A DNA stretch of 64,000 nucleotides. It comes from an uncultured Aquimarina sp. Lineage in GTDB: Bacteria; Bacteroidota; Bacteroidia; Flavobacteriales; Flavobacteriaceae. The notes under the pieces were generated by a model. It did not search any database, had not been told where the DNA came from, and saw nothing but the letters and a program-made list of their open reading frames with translations. Where the stretch lies: contig CANMLU010000005.1 in assembly GCA_947498815.1 (NCBI GenBank), positions 1 to 64,000 on the forward strand, read 5' to 3'. Positions 37,054-46,139 of the stretch are shown here, one piece after another. Position 1 is the stretch's first letter; every line of letters starts with the position of its first letter. A program made the translations under genes and the position numbers.

Positions 37054-37683
37054 ATGCTATGCTCTCTTTGTGGTTCACAAACCACAATATTTTCGGAGAT
37101 ACATCACCAAAAGTATTTTAACTGTTCTGAATGTAGTGGTATATCACTGCATCCAGAACACTTTCTTTCTGCTGATGCCGAGAAAGAAAGGTACCAATTA
37201 CATAATAATGATATTAGCGACCTCGGTTATCAAAAATTCGTATCCCCTATTACTCTTCAGGTTTTAGAAGAACATAACCCTGATCAAAAAGGACTGGATT
37301 TTGGTTCTGGAAGCGGTCCGGTTATTACGTCATTACTCAGAGAAAAAGCATACAATATCACTACCTATGATCCTTTTTTTGATGCCAATAAGAACGCGTT
37401 AGAAAACAGATATGACTACATAGTATGTTGTGAGGTAATGGAACACTTTTGCAAGCCATATAAAGAATTTAAACTTTTACATTCTTTACTGCATCCACAA
37501 GGGGTATTATACTGTAAAACAGTGCTATATAATCATTCAATAGATTTTGAATCTTGGTGGTATAAAAATGATCCTACACATGTTTTCTTTTACACTGCAG
37601 ACACTTTAAATTGGATAAAAGAAAAATTTGGGTTTAAATCGGTAGAAATTACCACCGACTTAATCATCTTCAGAAAACAATAG
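37054..37683 (+). CDS. zinc-ribbon class I SAM-dependent methyltransferase
   Basis: A 209-residue protein beginning with two CxxC pairs (C3/C6 and C24/C27), a probable zinc ribbon. A Rossmann methyltransferase domain follows, with the SAM loop GLDFGSGSGPV and the post-I segment ITTYDPFF. The motif YDYIVCCEVMEHF is that of the Methyltransf_23-like group. The substrate is unknown; the ribbon suggests a nucleic acid or protein target. The ATG immediately follows the DUF349 stop with no gap, indicating translational coupling. Confidence 0.88.
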   Translation: MLCSLCGSQTTIFSEIHHQKYFNCSECSGISLHPEHFLSADAEKERYQLHNNDISDLGYQKFVSPITLQVLEEHNPDQKGLDFGSGSGPVITSLLREKAYNITTYDPFFDANKNALENRYDYIVCCEVMEHFCKPYKEFKLLHSLLHPQGVLYCKTVLYNHSIDFESWWYKNDPTHVFFYTADTLNWIKEKFGFKSVEITTDLIIFRKQ

Positions 37684-37762
37684 CCTTCAATTATTGGATA
37701 CCGAGTACAGTGTTTTTTCATTTTTACAAGTAAAAACACGAATATGTTAATAATTTATCAAC

Positions 37763-37778
37763 ACGAAAACGTTTTCGT
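37763..37778. promoter_or_regulatory. LacI-type palindromic operator upstream of the amylase
   Basis: ACGAAAACGTTTTCGT is a perfect 16-bp palindrome with the central CG and A/T-rich arms typical of LacI-family operators, which control maltose and starch genes in many bacteria. It lies 164 bases upstream of the amylase ATG. No LacI-family gene is present in the window, so the regulator would be encoded elsewhere. Confidence 0.55.
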
Positions 37779-37941
37779 TAATTCCTTCAATTAATACGCT
37801 GTAAGAATTTACCTAAATTGCGTCATCCTCAAAAAAAATATTAAAAAAATGAATTTTACGTAAGTAATTGTTCATTTGTTTTGCATAAACACAATTTTAT
37901 CTTAATGATTTTAAAATCAGGCTTAACACAAACACACACTA

Positions 37942-40900
37942 ATGAAAAAATTACTACTCAGTTTATTAAGTATAATAAGCGCCGGGATCATCTCTTTCTC
38001 CCCTTTATCCGTAACGAGTCAAACAGACTTTAGAGAAGAAACCATTTATTTTTTGATGACAAGCCGTTTTTTTGATGGTGACCCAAACAATAATGCCCCA
38101 ACAGAATGGTCTTCTTATAATCCCAACCCCACAATTAACCCCACAATTACAGATCCCGATGACGTCACTTGGAGAGGAGATTTTAAAGGACTAATACAAA
38201 AACTAGATTACATCAAAGATTTAGGTTTTACGGCCATTTGGATCACTCCAATTGTACACAACAGAAGTCCCTTGGATTATCATGGTTATCATGCCTGGGA
38301 TTTTACAAAAGTAGATCCGAGATTAGAATCACCTGGAGCCACATTTCAGGATTTGATAAATGAAATACATGCACGAGACATGAAAATTGTGCTTGATATT
38401 GTTACTAATCATTCTGGCAGATTTGGAATCAAAGATGTTGCCGAAATAAAATATAATACTGATCCTACTGCGCCATGGTATGCTCCTGATAATCCAAATT
38501 GGGAATATGATGGATTAACTCCTAATCCTGAAGATGGCCTTATTTGGAGCAGGGCTAATCTGGCTGAAATGCCAGCTCCATACAATCAAAACCTAGAGGC
38601 ATTTAACTTTCCTAGCAAAGAAAACTATGTTGATACTTCTGACCCCGATTGGTATCATCATTCTGGAAATGGTTTTGCTCAAGGTTTTGATGATGTGGAG
38701 AACTTACAGAACAGGGCTTTAGCTGGTGACACTCCAGATCTAAACACCGGAAGCCAAGTAGTAAGAGACTACCTCGTTAATGCCTACACCACATATATCA
38801 ATATGGGAGTAGATGCTTTTCGTTGGGATACAGTAAAACATATGAGTAGAGAAGATATACTGTATTTTTATGATGCATTTAAAGCCGTAAATCCGGACTT
38901 ATTTATTTTTGGTGAAGTCGCTCAAAAGCGTCATGAACTGCATCCTGTAGAGGAGATTAATCCTCATTACTATACCTGGAGAGGAGCGGTCAACAACTCG
39001 GCTCCTGTGGATCTGGCGGTAATAGATTTCTTTGCAGAAGCAACTTTTCATGGCACTTTCGAAGAAGGACAATCCTTCTCTACCGTAAGAGCAGCATCGA
39101 GGTACGATCATTTATATAGCGATCCTTCAACACTTGTCACATGGCTGGATAATCACGATTTCGGGCCGAATAATGATTGGAACAGACGGTATGGCGGTAG
39201 TGATGAAAATTTAGCTGCATGCATGAATTTTATGTTTACCTGGCGAGGAATCCCCACTGTATACTATGGCACCGAAATGCGATTAAAAGCTGGAGAATTT
39301 GCAGATATCCATGATGCATCGGGTATCCAAAGATCTATTGATGAGACCGGAAGAGCATATTATGGAAACATAATGGATCAAGCGCCAAACCATCGCATTT
39401 ACCAACACATAAAAAAATTAAATGCCATTCGTAAGGCGGTACCCGCTTTGCAGAAAGGAAGCTGGGACTGGAGAGATGCACCAGGAAATGCTGTCGCTTA
39501 TCGCCGCATACATAATGGTAGTGAAGTTGCTGTTGGTCTCGCCAAGGACGGTGGTGCTTCTTTTTCTATCTCCGGAATGACTAATGGAATATACCGAGAT
39601 GCCGTTACTGGGCGTGAGATTGTAGCACAAAATGGTACTGTGAATTTTAGTGTAACTTCTGGATCTGCCGGAATATATGTGCTTAACGGTCCTGGATTAA
39701 TTGGAAATTGTACAGGAGGCTTTTTTGAAGACTGTGTAAATGGTCCAACAAATCCTATAGCCATAATTAACCCTAGCTCTACTTCGTCTGAAAACCCTAT
39801 ACAAATTACCATGGAAGGTATCGGCGGAGCTGGTTCTCTATACGCAATTCATTATACTACAGATGGTTCAACTCCGAGTAGAAACACTACAACATACAAC
39901 GGCGCTTTTACAATAACAGAATCTACAACGATTAAAGCAATTGTCTTTGATAAGGACGGAACAGCTTCAGAAGTTATAACAAAAAATTATAGCATCGGCC
40001 CAATTGAAGGGCTGCATGTCTTCTTTAAAAAACCTGCATCCTGGTCACAGGTAAATGTGCATTACTGGAATCAATCTCCAGATGTTCTTCCCCCGAGCAA
40101 TTGGCCAGGCCCTCAAATGACAAGGGTCGACAATTCTGATTGGTATGAATATATTTTTGAAGGAGTAGAAAGTACTAATCTACTATTTAGTGATAATTCT
40201 GCCAATAAAACTCCAGACCTTACACGAAATCAAGACGGATGGTATGACAATGGCATATGGTATGATACAGACCCTAGAAATTCGAGCAATACACCACCTA
40301 CAATAACAATGTCTCCACAAGGTGGTTCTTTTACTCAAGGTGAAACTGTTTCTGTTATACTTGGAGCAACAGATAACAATCCTAGTGGAGTAAATATATA
40401 CTACACTCTTAATGGAGCCCAACCTTCTACATCAGCAACCTTATATACCTCAGCCATTAGTGTAACAGAAGACACAACGATTAAAGCCATTGCTTATGAC
40501 ACAGAGGGTTTGAGTTCTACTATAATCAGTAATACATTTACTTTTTCGGCTACTTCAAATTCAATGACGGTATATTACAAAGGTTCGTTAAGCAATCCAA
40601 ACCTTTATTTCTGGAATACAACTCCAGTAACCGCTACAACTAACTGGCCTGGTGAATCAATGCTTGATGCAGGAAACGGATGGTATAAGTATACTTTGAA
40701 TGATGTAACCTGTACCAACCTTATTTTTAATAGTAATGGAGCAAACCAAACCACGAATCTCAATCGATGTGGGGATGGATGGTATTTTAATGGTGTGTGG
40801 TATGATAGCAACCCTGATGAACAATCACAGGAATTAACCGTTCATTTCAAATCAGATATTTTTAATGCTCCTGAAATATATTTTTGGAGTACAACGCCAT

Positions 40901-41382
40901 CTGGGTTGACAACGCAATGGCCCGGAGAATCGATGGTGGCTGACATTGATGGATGGTATAGCTATACTCTTACAAATACTTCTTGTGCGAATATCATTTT
41001 TAGTGATAATGGATCCTCACAAACACAAGATCTTAATAGATGTACAAACGGATGGTATTATAATGGGGTGTGGTATGACAATAAACCGAATACGTCGAAA
41101 TCTAACCTCCAAACAAATACGAAAGCTATTGAGATTTCGATCTACCCAAATCCAATGACCGAAAACTCGATCATAGAATGGTATTCCGAAAAGAAAAGCG
41201 CAGTATTAATCGAACTTATAAATCTTTACGGAGTTACGGATATTATTTATGAAGGAATTACTAATAAAGGGCGAAATGTTTTTGATTTTGGCACCCATAA
41301 TATAAACAATGATGCTGGCGTTTACTTCTGTAGAATAACCATAAACGGAATAACACAAATCAAAAAATTAGTAAAAAACTAG
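37942..41382 (+). CDS. secreted GH13 alpha-amylase with starch-binding modules and T9SS sorting domain
   Basis: Hydrolyses alpha-1,4-glucans outside the cell; 1146 residues. A signal peptide (1-27) precedes a GH13 catalytic domain (about 30-585) with the conserved regions LDIVTNH (152-157), GVDAFRWD (nucleophile D296), FGEVA (acid/base E325) and WLDNHD (D406). A chitobiase-C-terminal-like domain (about 590-688), a CBM26-like starch-binding module (690-783), a second chitobiase-like domain (784-872) and two near-identical CBM modules (873-962 and 963-1048) follow. The modules show WPGPQM or WPGESM and NRCGDGWYFNGVWYD. The last about 85 residues (ISIYPNPM...KKLVKN) are a type A T9SS sorting domain, so it is exported through the type IX system. 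It faces the SusCD genes and sits behind a LacI-type palindrome. Confidence 0.94.
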   Translation: MKKLLLSLLSIISAGIISFSPLSVTSQTDFREETIYFLMTSRFFDGDPNNNAPTEWSSYNPNPTINPTITDPDDVTWRGDFKGLIQKLDYIKDLGFTAIWITPIVHNRSPLDYHGYHAWDFTKVDPRLESPGATFQDLINEIHARDMKIVLDIVTNHSGRFGIKDVAEIKYNTDPTAPWYAPDNPNWEYDGLTPNPEDGLIWSRANLAEMPAPYNQNLEAFNFPSKENYVDTSDPDWYHHSGNGFAQGFDDVENLQNRALAGDTPDLNTGSQVVRDYLVNAYTTYINMGVDAFRWDTVKHMSREDILYFYDAFKAVNPDLFIFGEVAQKRHELHPVEEINPHYYTWRGAVNNSAPVDLAVIDFFAEATFHGTFEEGQSFSTVRAASRYDHLYSDPSTLVTWLDNHDFGPNNDWNRRYGGSDENLAACMNFMFTWRGIPTVYYGTEMRLKAGEFADIHDASGIQRSIDETGRAYYGNIMDQAPNHRIYQHIKKLNAIRKAVPALQKGSWDWRDAPGNAVAYRRIHNGSEVAVGLAKDGGASFSISGMTNGIYRDAVTGREIVAQNGTVNFSVTSGSAGIYVLNGPGLIGNCTGGFFEDCVNGPTNPIAIINPSSTSSENPIQITMEGIGGAGSLYAIHYTTDGSTPSRNTTTYNGAFTITESTTIKAIVFDKDGTASEVITKNYSIGPIEGLHVFFKKPASWSQVNVHYWNQSPDVLPPSNWPGPQMTRVDNSDWYEYIFEGVESTNLLFSDNSANKTPDLTRNQDGWYDNGIWYDTDPRNSSNTPPTITMSPQGGSFTQGETVSVILGATDNNPSGVNIYYTLNGAQPSTSATLYTSAISVTEDTTIKAIAYDTEGLSSTIISNTFTFSATSNSMTVYYKGSLSNPNLYFWNTTPVTATTNWPGESMLDAGNGWYKYTLNDVTCTNLIFNSNGANQTTNLNRCGDGWYFNGVWYDSNPDEQSQELTVHFKSDIFNAPEIYFWSTTPSGLTTQWPGESMVADIDGWYSYTLTNTSCANIIFSDNGSSQTQDLNRCTNGWYYNGVWYDNKPNTSKSNLQTNTKAIEISIYPNPMTENSIIEWYSEKKSAVLIELINLYGVTDIIYEGITNKGRNVFDFGTHNINNDAGVYFCRITINGITQIKKLVKN

Positions 41383-41429
41383 ACTCAATATTGTTCCTTT
41401 TATGTGTTTATAAAGGCTAAAAAAACTAA

Positions 41430-41453
41430 AGGCTGCCCAGTTTCGGGCAGCCT
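41430..41453. terminator. shared terminator between the amylase and susD-like gene
   Basis: AGGCTGCCC (41430-41438) pairs with GGGCAGCCT (41445-41453). The T-run is good on the minus strand (downstream of the susD-like gene) and weak on the plus strand. Confidence 0.8.
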
Positions 41454-41497
41454 GTGTTATTTAATCTTAGCAGAAATAAATAACACGAACAAAACAG

Positions 41498-42886
41498 TTA
41501 GTTACCGTAACCTGGATTTTGCATTAATTCGGGGTTCGCATCTCGTTCTCTTTGTGGAATTGGCATGACCAAAAAATTATCATCATAATTTAATGCTCCT
41601 ACCGTACCTTGAAGACGTTTTATATCATGAAGTGCAAATCCTTCAAAAGCCAGTTCACGTTTTCTCTCATCAATAATATCTTGTAATGTAATTGCCATTA
41701 AAGGTGCTGCATTAGATCTATCTCTCAGTGCATTGATTTCATCCAATGGTGGTAAGCCCACCGAAGTTCCTAATCTGAAATTTGACTCTGCTCTAATGAG
41801 GTGCATTTCGGCAACACGTAAAAAAGGAATATTTGCAAATTGAGATTGCCATTTTGTAGTCGCAACACCTACAGTATTATTATAAAAAAACAGACTTCTC
41901 GTATCATTTGAGTCATCAAAAATGGTAAAAAAAGAGCTGTTTACAGATACATCAGGGTTACCGGATCTTCCACCGAAATCCTGCCCTGCCCAGAACGTAT
42001 TCATCTCATTTGTTCCTTCTGTACCTCCTTGTGTTTCATTGGGATCTTGGGCGGTTATTTGCCAGGCAAAAATATCTTCATTCGAATCCTGATCGTTATT
42101 AAAGGCGACATCATATGTTGCGGTAAGCGTATGACCACTGTTTTGTAATACGTCATCGGCAGCATCTCTTGCAGCAGTATAATTGCCTTGTTGCAAATAC
42201 ACTCTCGCCAAAAGTGCCTGGGCGGCATATTTATCAGCAAATATATCATTGCTATTAGGCAATAAATCATAGGCTTCGCCTAAATCTGCAATAACTTGGT
42301 TGTACACCTCTTCAACGGTATCTCTTGAAGGAGAAGTGATATCATCGGGATTCAATACCGCTTTGATAATTATCGGAACACCAAGTTGGGTGTTTCCTCC
42401 ACCGGCTTCATACGTTTGTCCAAAAAGCCTGGCTAGATCAAAATAAATCAAACCTCGAAGAAATTTGGCTTCTCCTTCTACTCGATTGCGTTCTGAATCA
42501 TCCTCAAAAACCGCTAGGCTTGCCAAGACAATATTTGCCTGATTACTTACTTCATAACCATTTAACCAATAATCACGTACAAATGTATTGTCCGGAACCA
42601 ACTCTTTTTCCACCAATTGTGCTGGTTGCTCAAAAGTACCATTCCATGAAAGATCTCCATTATTTGCCAAAAGTTCTGAGGCCAAATTTATTCTTCCTCC
42701 ATAGGATAAGGTTTGTCCAGCTTCATCATAGATTCCCGTTAATATATTTTGAACATTCGCCTCATTTGAAGTAGCTATTTCTGGCAATAAACTTTGTTCT
42801 GGTTCTAATTCCAGATTATCCTCACATCCGAAAAGTAAAAAAACTAGTATGATGTTTGACAGTAGTATGTATTTTAATGTTTTCAT
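41498..42886 (-). CDS. SusD/RagB-family starch-binding outer-membrane lipoprotein
   Basis: A surface glycan-binding partner of the SusC porin; 462 residues. The signal peptide ends in a lipobox (LLFGC) with lipidated C21, followed by acidic residues as expected for surface-exposed lipoproteins. The SusD fold features are visible: RNRVEGEAKFLRGLIYFDLARLFGQ, AQALLARVYLQQGNYTAARDAADDVL, FLRVAEMHLIRAESNFRLG and the C-terminal ELAFEGFALHDIKRLQG. It lies 11 bases downstream of the susC-like gene. With the adjacent amylase the substrate is most likely starch or a similar alpha-glucan. Confidence 0.94.
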   Translation of the reverse strand: MKTLKYILLSNIILVFLLFGCEDNLELEPEQSLLPEIATSNEANVQNILTGIYDEAGQTLSYGGRINLASELLANNGDLSWNGTFEQPAQLVEKELVPDNTFVRDYWLNGYEVSNQANIVLASLAVFEDDSERNRVEGEAKFLRGLIYFDLARLFGQTYEAGGGNTQLGVPIIIKAVLNPDDITSPSRDTVEEVYNQVIADLGEAYDLLPNSNDIFADKYAAQALLARVYLQQGNYTAARDAADDVLQNSGHTLTATYDVAFNNDQDSNEDIFAWQITAQDPNETQGGTEGTNEMNTFWAGQDFGGRSGNPDVSVNSSFFTIFDDSNDTRSLFFYNNTVGVATTKWQSQFANIPFLRVAEMHLIRAESNFRLGTSVGLPPLDEINALRDRSNAAPLMAITLQDIIDERKRELAFEGFALHDIKRLQGTVGALNYDDNFLVMPIPQRERDANPELMQNPGYGN

Positions 42887-42897
42887 CTTTTAAATTT

Positions 42898-45800
42898 TTA
42901 AAAATCAATATTTACCCCCAAAGTATATGTCTTGGCCGGAGGAGCAGAATAAAATGCCTCTCCTACTTGTATATTTGAATCACCATTAAAATCGGCAGTG
43001 GATTCTGGGTCATAACCATCATAATCTGTAATCGTCCATAAATTGAAACCTGTAAAATAAATGCGTAATCTTTCGATAAAGAATTTCTTTGTAATATCTC
43101 TGGGTATGGTATACCCCAGTGTTAGATTTCTTAATCTTATAAAATCTGAATCTTGAAGATATCTTGTTGAAGCCTGTTGCCCATTGGTAGAGAATAATCT
43201 CGCCTGAGGAACATTTGTGATATCTCCTGGTTGTTGCCATCTATCCAACTGATCCAAGGTTTGATTATCAAAAAATCGTGCATTACCAGATTGAAATCTT
43301 CCACCATTATTATAAATTGATGCCCCCCATTCTCCCTGAAAAGTGAAAGAAAAATCAATTCCTTTGTATGTTATGTTATTTGTAAAACCCGCAATAATAT
43401 CTGGATAAGGACTGCCAGCTATTATTCTATCTGCATCATTAAAATTATTTGTAGTAGTTCTATTGATAGTACCATCATCATTAACCGTATTCCTAACAAA
43501 TAAGGCATCACCATTATTGGGGTCGGCTCCTGCAAATTCTACCAAATAAAAAGAAGAAACAGTTTCACCTTCTCTCACAATATTTCTACCTACAATGATA
43601 TCGCCTCCTGGCAGTTTTGTTACTTCATTATCAATAGTAGCAAAGTTTAATGATGAGCTCCAGCTAAGATCTTTTGAAATAATATTCTTTGTATTAACAA
43701 TAAACTCAAACCCCTTATTTTCAAGCTCTCCTACGTTTCTCGTTATATTAGGAAACCCTGAAGTTCCAGGTACCGGTTCATTGAGCAATAAATCGTCTGT
43801 GTTTTTTACGTAATAGTCGATTTCACCAGAGATTCTGTTATTCAAAAATCCAAAATCAAGCCCTACATCCACCTGTGTGGTTCTTTCCCATTTAAGAGCA
43901 GGGTTACCCAATTGTGTTGGCGCCAATCCAGCTCTTTGATCATATGGTGAGCCTTGAAAGAGGCTTAAACTAGCAAAGTTTCCTATTCCTGCATTACCTG
44001 TAATACCCCAGCTCCCTCTTAGTTTGAGTAAGGATAAGGTTTCTGAGTTCTTAAGAAATTCTTCTTCAGAAAGAATCCAACCCGCGGAAGCAGCTGGGAA
44101 CCAACCAAATCTATTTTCTTCACCAAACCTCGATGAACCATCGTATCGCAAACTAGCTTTAAACAAATATTTATTAGCTATGGATAAAGTTGCTCGTCCA
44201 AAGTATGAAAGAAAATTAAATCGGGTTCGACTTGATCCTCCTGCTACGATTTCTGCAGCGCTATTTAATGTCTGTAAATCATCCGATGGGAAGCCTTGAC
44301 CCTGAAGAAACTGAAGTCTTCTTGTACTATCTTCATAACTCATCCCCAAAGTACCTTCTAGGTCAAAAATATCGTTGAAGATCTTATTATAGGTAAAATA
44401 ATTATTCAAATTATATTTTTCGGTTTGAACAGCATTTGCAGTACCAAATCCTCCAACAGATGCTGATTCTGTAAGACTTCCCGAAAAACGTTCTGCGACT
44501 TGAGATAAGAAATCATAGCCAATTTCGGTTCTAAAATTTAATTCTGGCAGTAATTGATATTGTAAATATGCATTTGCAAGAACTCTCCAGACATTCGTTT
44601 TAAAACTACCATTAAATTCTTCGGTTAAAAAATTATAGTACTCTGTGGTATCATTATTTGGCGTAACTCCATCTGCTTGATAAGCCGGTGATAGAGGGAC
44701 TTGCGCGACAGCCTGAAGTGGAGTAGCAAAAGCGTTATCATTAGAAATTCTATCGATTGTCGATTTTGAAATACTGGAATTGGTACCAATTTTAAATTTA
44801 TCAGAGAGTGTATGATCGATATTCGTTCTAAAAGAGTATCGTTCCAATTGATTTCCTCTTATTATACCATCGGTATTGTTGTAACCCATTGAGATAAAAA
44901 ACCTTGTTTTTTCGCTTCCACCAGATGCAGATACTCCGAAATCCTGAACAGAACCATCAACCAGTGCAAAATCTTGCCAATCTGTATCTACTTCGCCATT
45001 TCTCCAATCCAAACCATTGGCATAAAAATCAAATTGACTTTCAATATCGGCTTGAGAAGTCCCAACATTTAAAGCGGATTCTGTAACCAATTCAACATAT
45101 TGTGCTGCATTCAAAAAGTCTCTCTTATTTGTTGCTCTGCTTGTTCCGTATGAAGAATTGATGGATACCTTGGTTTTTCCTTGTTTTCCCTGTTTGGTTG
45201 TAATAATGACTACTCCATTAGTTCCTCTTGCACCATAAATTGCAGCAGAAGACGCATCTTTAAGGATATCAATTGATTCAATGTCATTAGGGTTTAAGGC
45301 GATTAAAGGGTTAATCGGAGAATCGTTAATAGATTCATCTGCATTGGTAATAGGGATACCGTCTACCACATATAGTGGTTCTTGAGAAGAGGATATTGTC
45401 GAAATACCCCGTACTCGTACCTTAATACCTCCTTCGACTTTACCATTTAATTGTGTCACCTGTACCCCAGCTGCTTTTCCGGTTAAGGTACTTTGTATAC
45501 TTGGTGTTGGAATCTCATTAATTTCCTCTGAAGAAATAGAGGCAATATTGGCCGTGATTTTTCTTCTGGACTGAGTTCCAAATCCAACTACAACAACCTC
45601 TTCAAGTGTGCTTACATCTGTAGCCAGGCTAATATTTATTTCATTTTGATTTGATAATGTTACTTCCTGAGCAACAAAACCCACATATGAATATAAAACA
45701 ACTTCTCCATTTATCCCCTCAATGGAATATTTACCGTCAAAATCGGTTTGTGTTCCTCTATCTGTATTTTTAATAATAACATTAACTCCAGGTAATGGTA

Positions 45801-45906
45801 ATCCGTCTCCATCTGTTACTGTTCCCGAGATAGTTCTTTGCTGTGCCAATGCAATGCTAGATATAAAAAAGACAAGCATTAGCAATTTATAGTGATATGC
45901 TTTCAT
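42898..45906 (-). CDS. SusC/RagA-family TonB-linked outer-membrane transporter
   Basis: Imports oligosaccharides captured by SusD across the outer membrane using TonB energy. I start at ATG 45906, giving 1002 residues and a clean signal peptide (MKAYHYKLLMLVFFISSIALAQ); the frame stays open about 200 bases further upstream without coding character. Domains are a carboxypeptidase-regulatory-like domain (about 25-110, GTVTDGDGLPLPGVNVIIKN), a plug domain (EVVVVGFGTQSRRKITANIA; YVVDGIPITNADES; AAIYGARGTNGVVIITTKQG) and a large beta-barrel ending in aromatic residue F. It has no N-terminal FecR-interaction extension, so it is not of the anti-sigma-coupled type. Confidence 0.94.
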   Translation of the reverse strand: MKAYHYKLLMLVFFISSIALAQQRTISGTVTDGDGLPLPGVNVIIKNTDRGTQTDFDGKYSIEGINGEVVLYSYVGFVAQEVTLSNQNEINISLATDVSTLEEVVVVGFGTQSRRKITANIASISSEEINEIPTPSIQSTLTGKAAGVQVTQLNGKVEGGIKVRVRGISTISSSQEPLYVVDGIPITNADESINDSPINPLIALNPNDIESIDILKDASSAAIYGARGTNGVVIITTKQGKQGKTKVSINSSYGTSRATNKRDFLNAAQYVELVTESALNVGTSQADIESQFDFYANGLDWRNGEVDTDWQDFALVDGSVQDFGVSASGGSEKTRFFISMGYNNTDGIIRGNQLERYSFRTNIDHTLSDKFKIGTNSSISKSTIDRISNDNAFATPLQAVAQVPLSPAYQADGVTPNNDTTEYYNFLTEEFNGSFKTNVWRVLANAYLQYQLLPELNFRTEIGYDFLSQVAERFSGSLTESASVGGFGTANAVQTEKYNLNNYFTYNKIFNDIFDLEGTLGMSYEDSTRRLQFLQGQGFPSDDLQTLNSAAEIVAGGSSRTRFNFLSYFGRATLSIANKYLFKASLRYDGSSRFGEENRFGWFPAASAGWILSEEEFLKNSETLSLLKLRGSWGITGNAGIGNFASLSLFQGSPYDQRAGLAPTQLGNPALKWERTTQVDVGLDFGFLNNRISGEIDYYVKNTDDLLLNEPVPGTSGFPNITRNVGELENKGFEFIVNTKNIISKDLSWSSSLNFATIDNEVTKLPGGDIIVGRNIVREGETVSSFYLVEFAGADPNNGDALFVRNTVNDDGTINRTTTNNFNDADRIIAGSPYPDIIAGFTNNITYKGIDFSFTFQGEWGASIYNNGGRFQSGNARFFDNQTLDQLDRWQQPGDITNVPQARLFSTNGQQASTRYLQDSDFIRLRNLTLGYTIPRDITKKFFIERLRIYFTGFNLWTITDYDGYDPESTADFNGDSNIQVGEAFYSAPPAKTYTLGVNIDF

Positions 45907-46094
45907 AAATAAAAATTTTCGAAATTTCATACTCCAATTGTCACAATCATGAAAGGAAGGCAAGAGTATATTGAAGGCTAACTCAATAATTACACACCAA
46001 TTTTTATAATAGCTGGTAATCTCTTGCCCGTTCTCTCTATAATTGTGTCCTAAAGAAATGAAATGAAATAGATAAGACAGGTAACTCTTATCAA

Positions 46095-46131
46095 GGTTTA
46101 CTTGCACCGAAGAATGTTTACCGGTTTACTT
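46095..46131. promoter_or_regulatory. direct repeats upstream of the susC-like gene
   Basis: GGTTTACTT occurs at 46095-46103 and again at 46123-46131, with a further GTTTAC at 46116-46121. Direct repeats are the usual binding pattern of AraC-family regulators, and these lie between the end of the AraC-type gene and susC. They are candidate operator half-sites; this is inference. Confidence 0.4.
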
Positions 46132-46139
46132 CTAATGAA

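Noticed and set aside
45907-46107. Longer N-terminus of the SusC-like protein (from 46107)
   Set aside because: The extra 67 residues have no coding character, and the signal peptide begins at ATG 45906.
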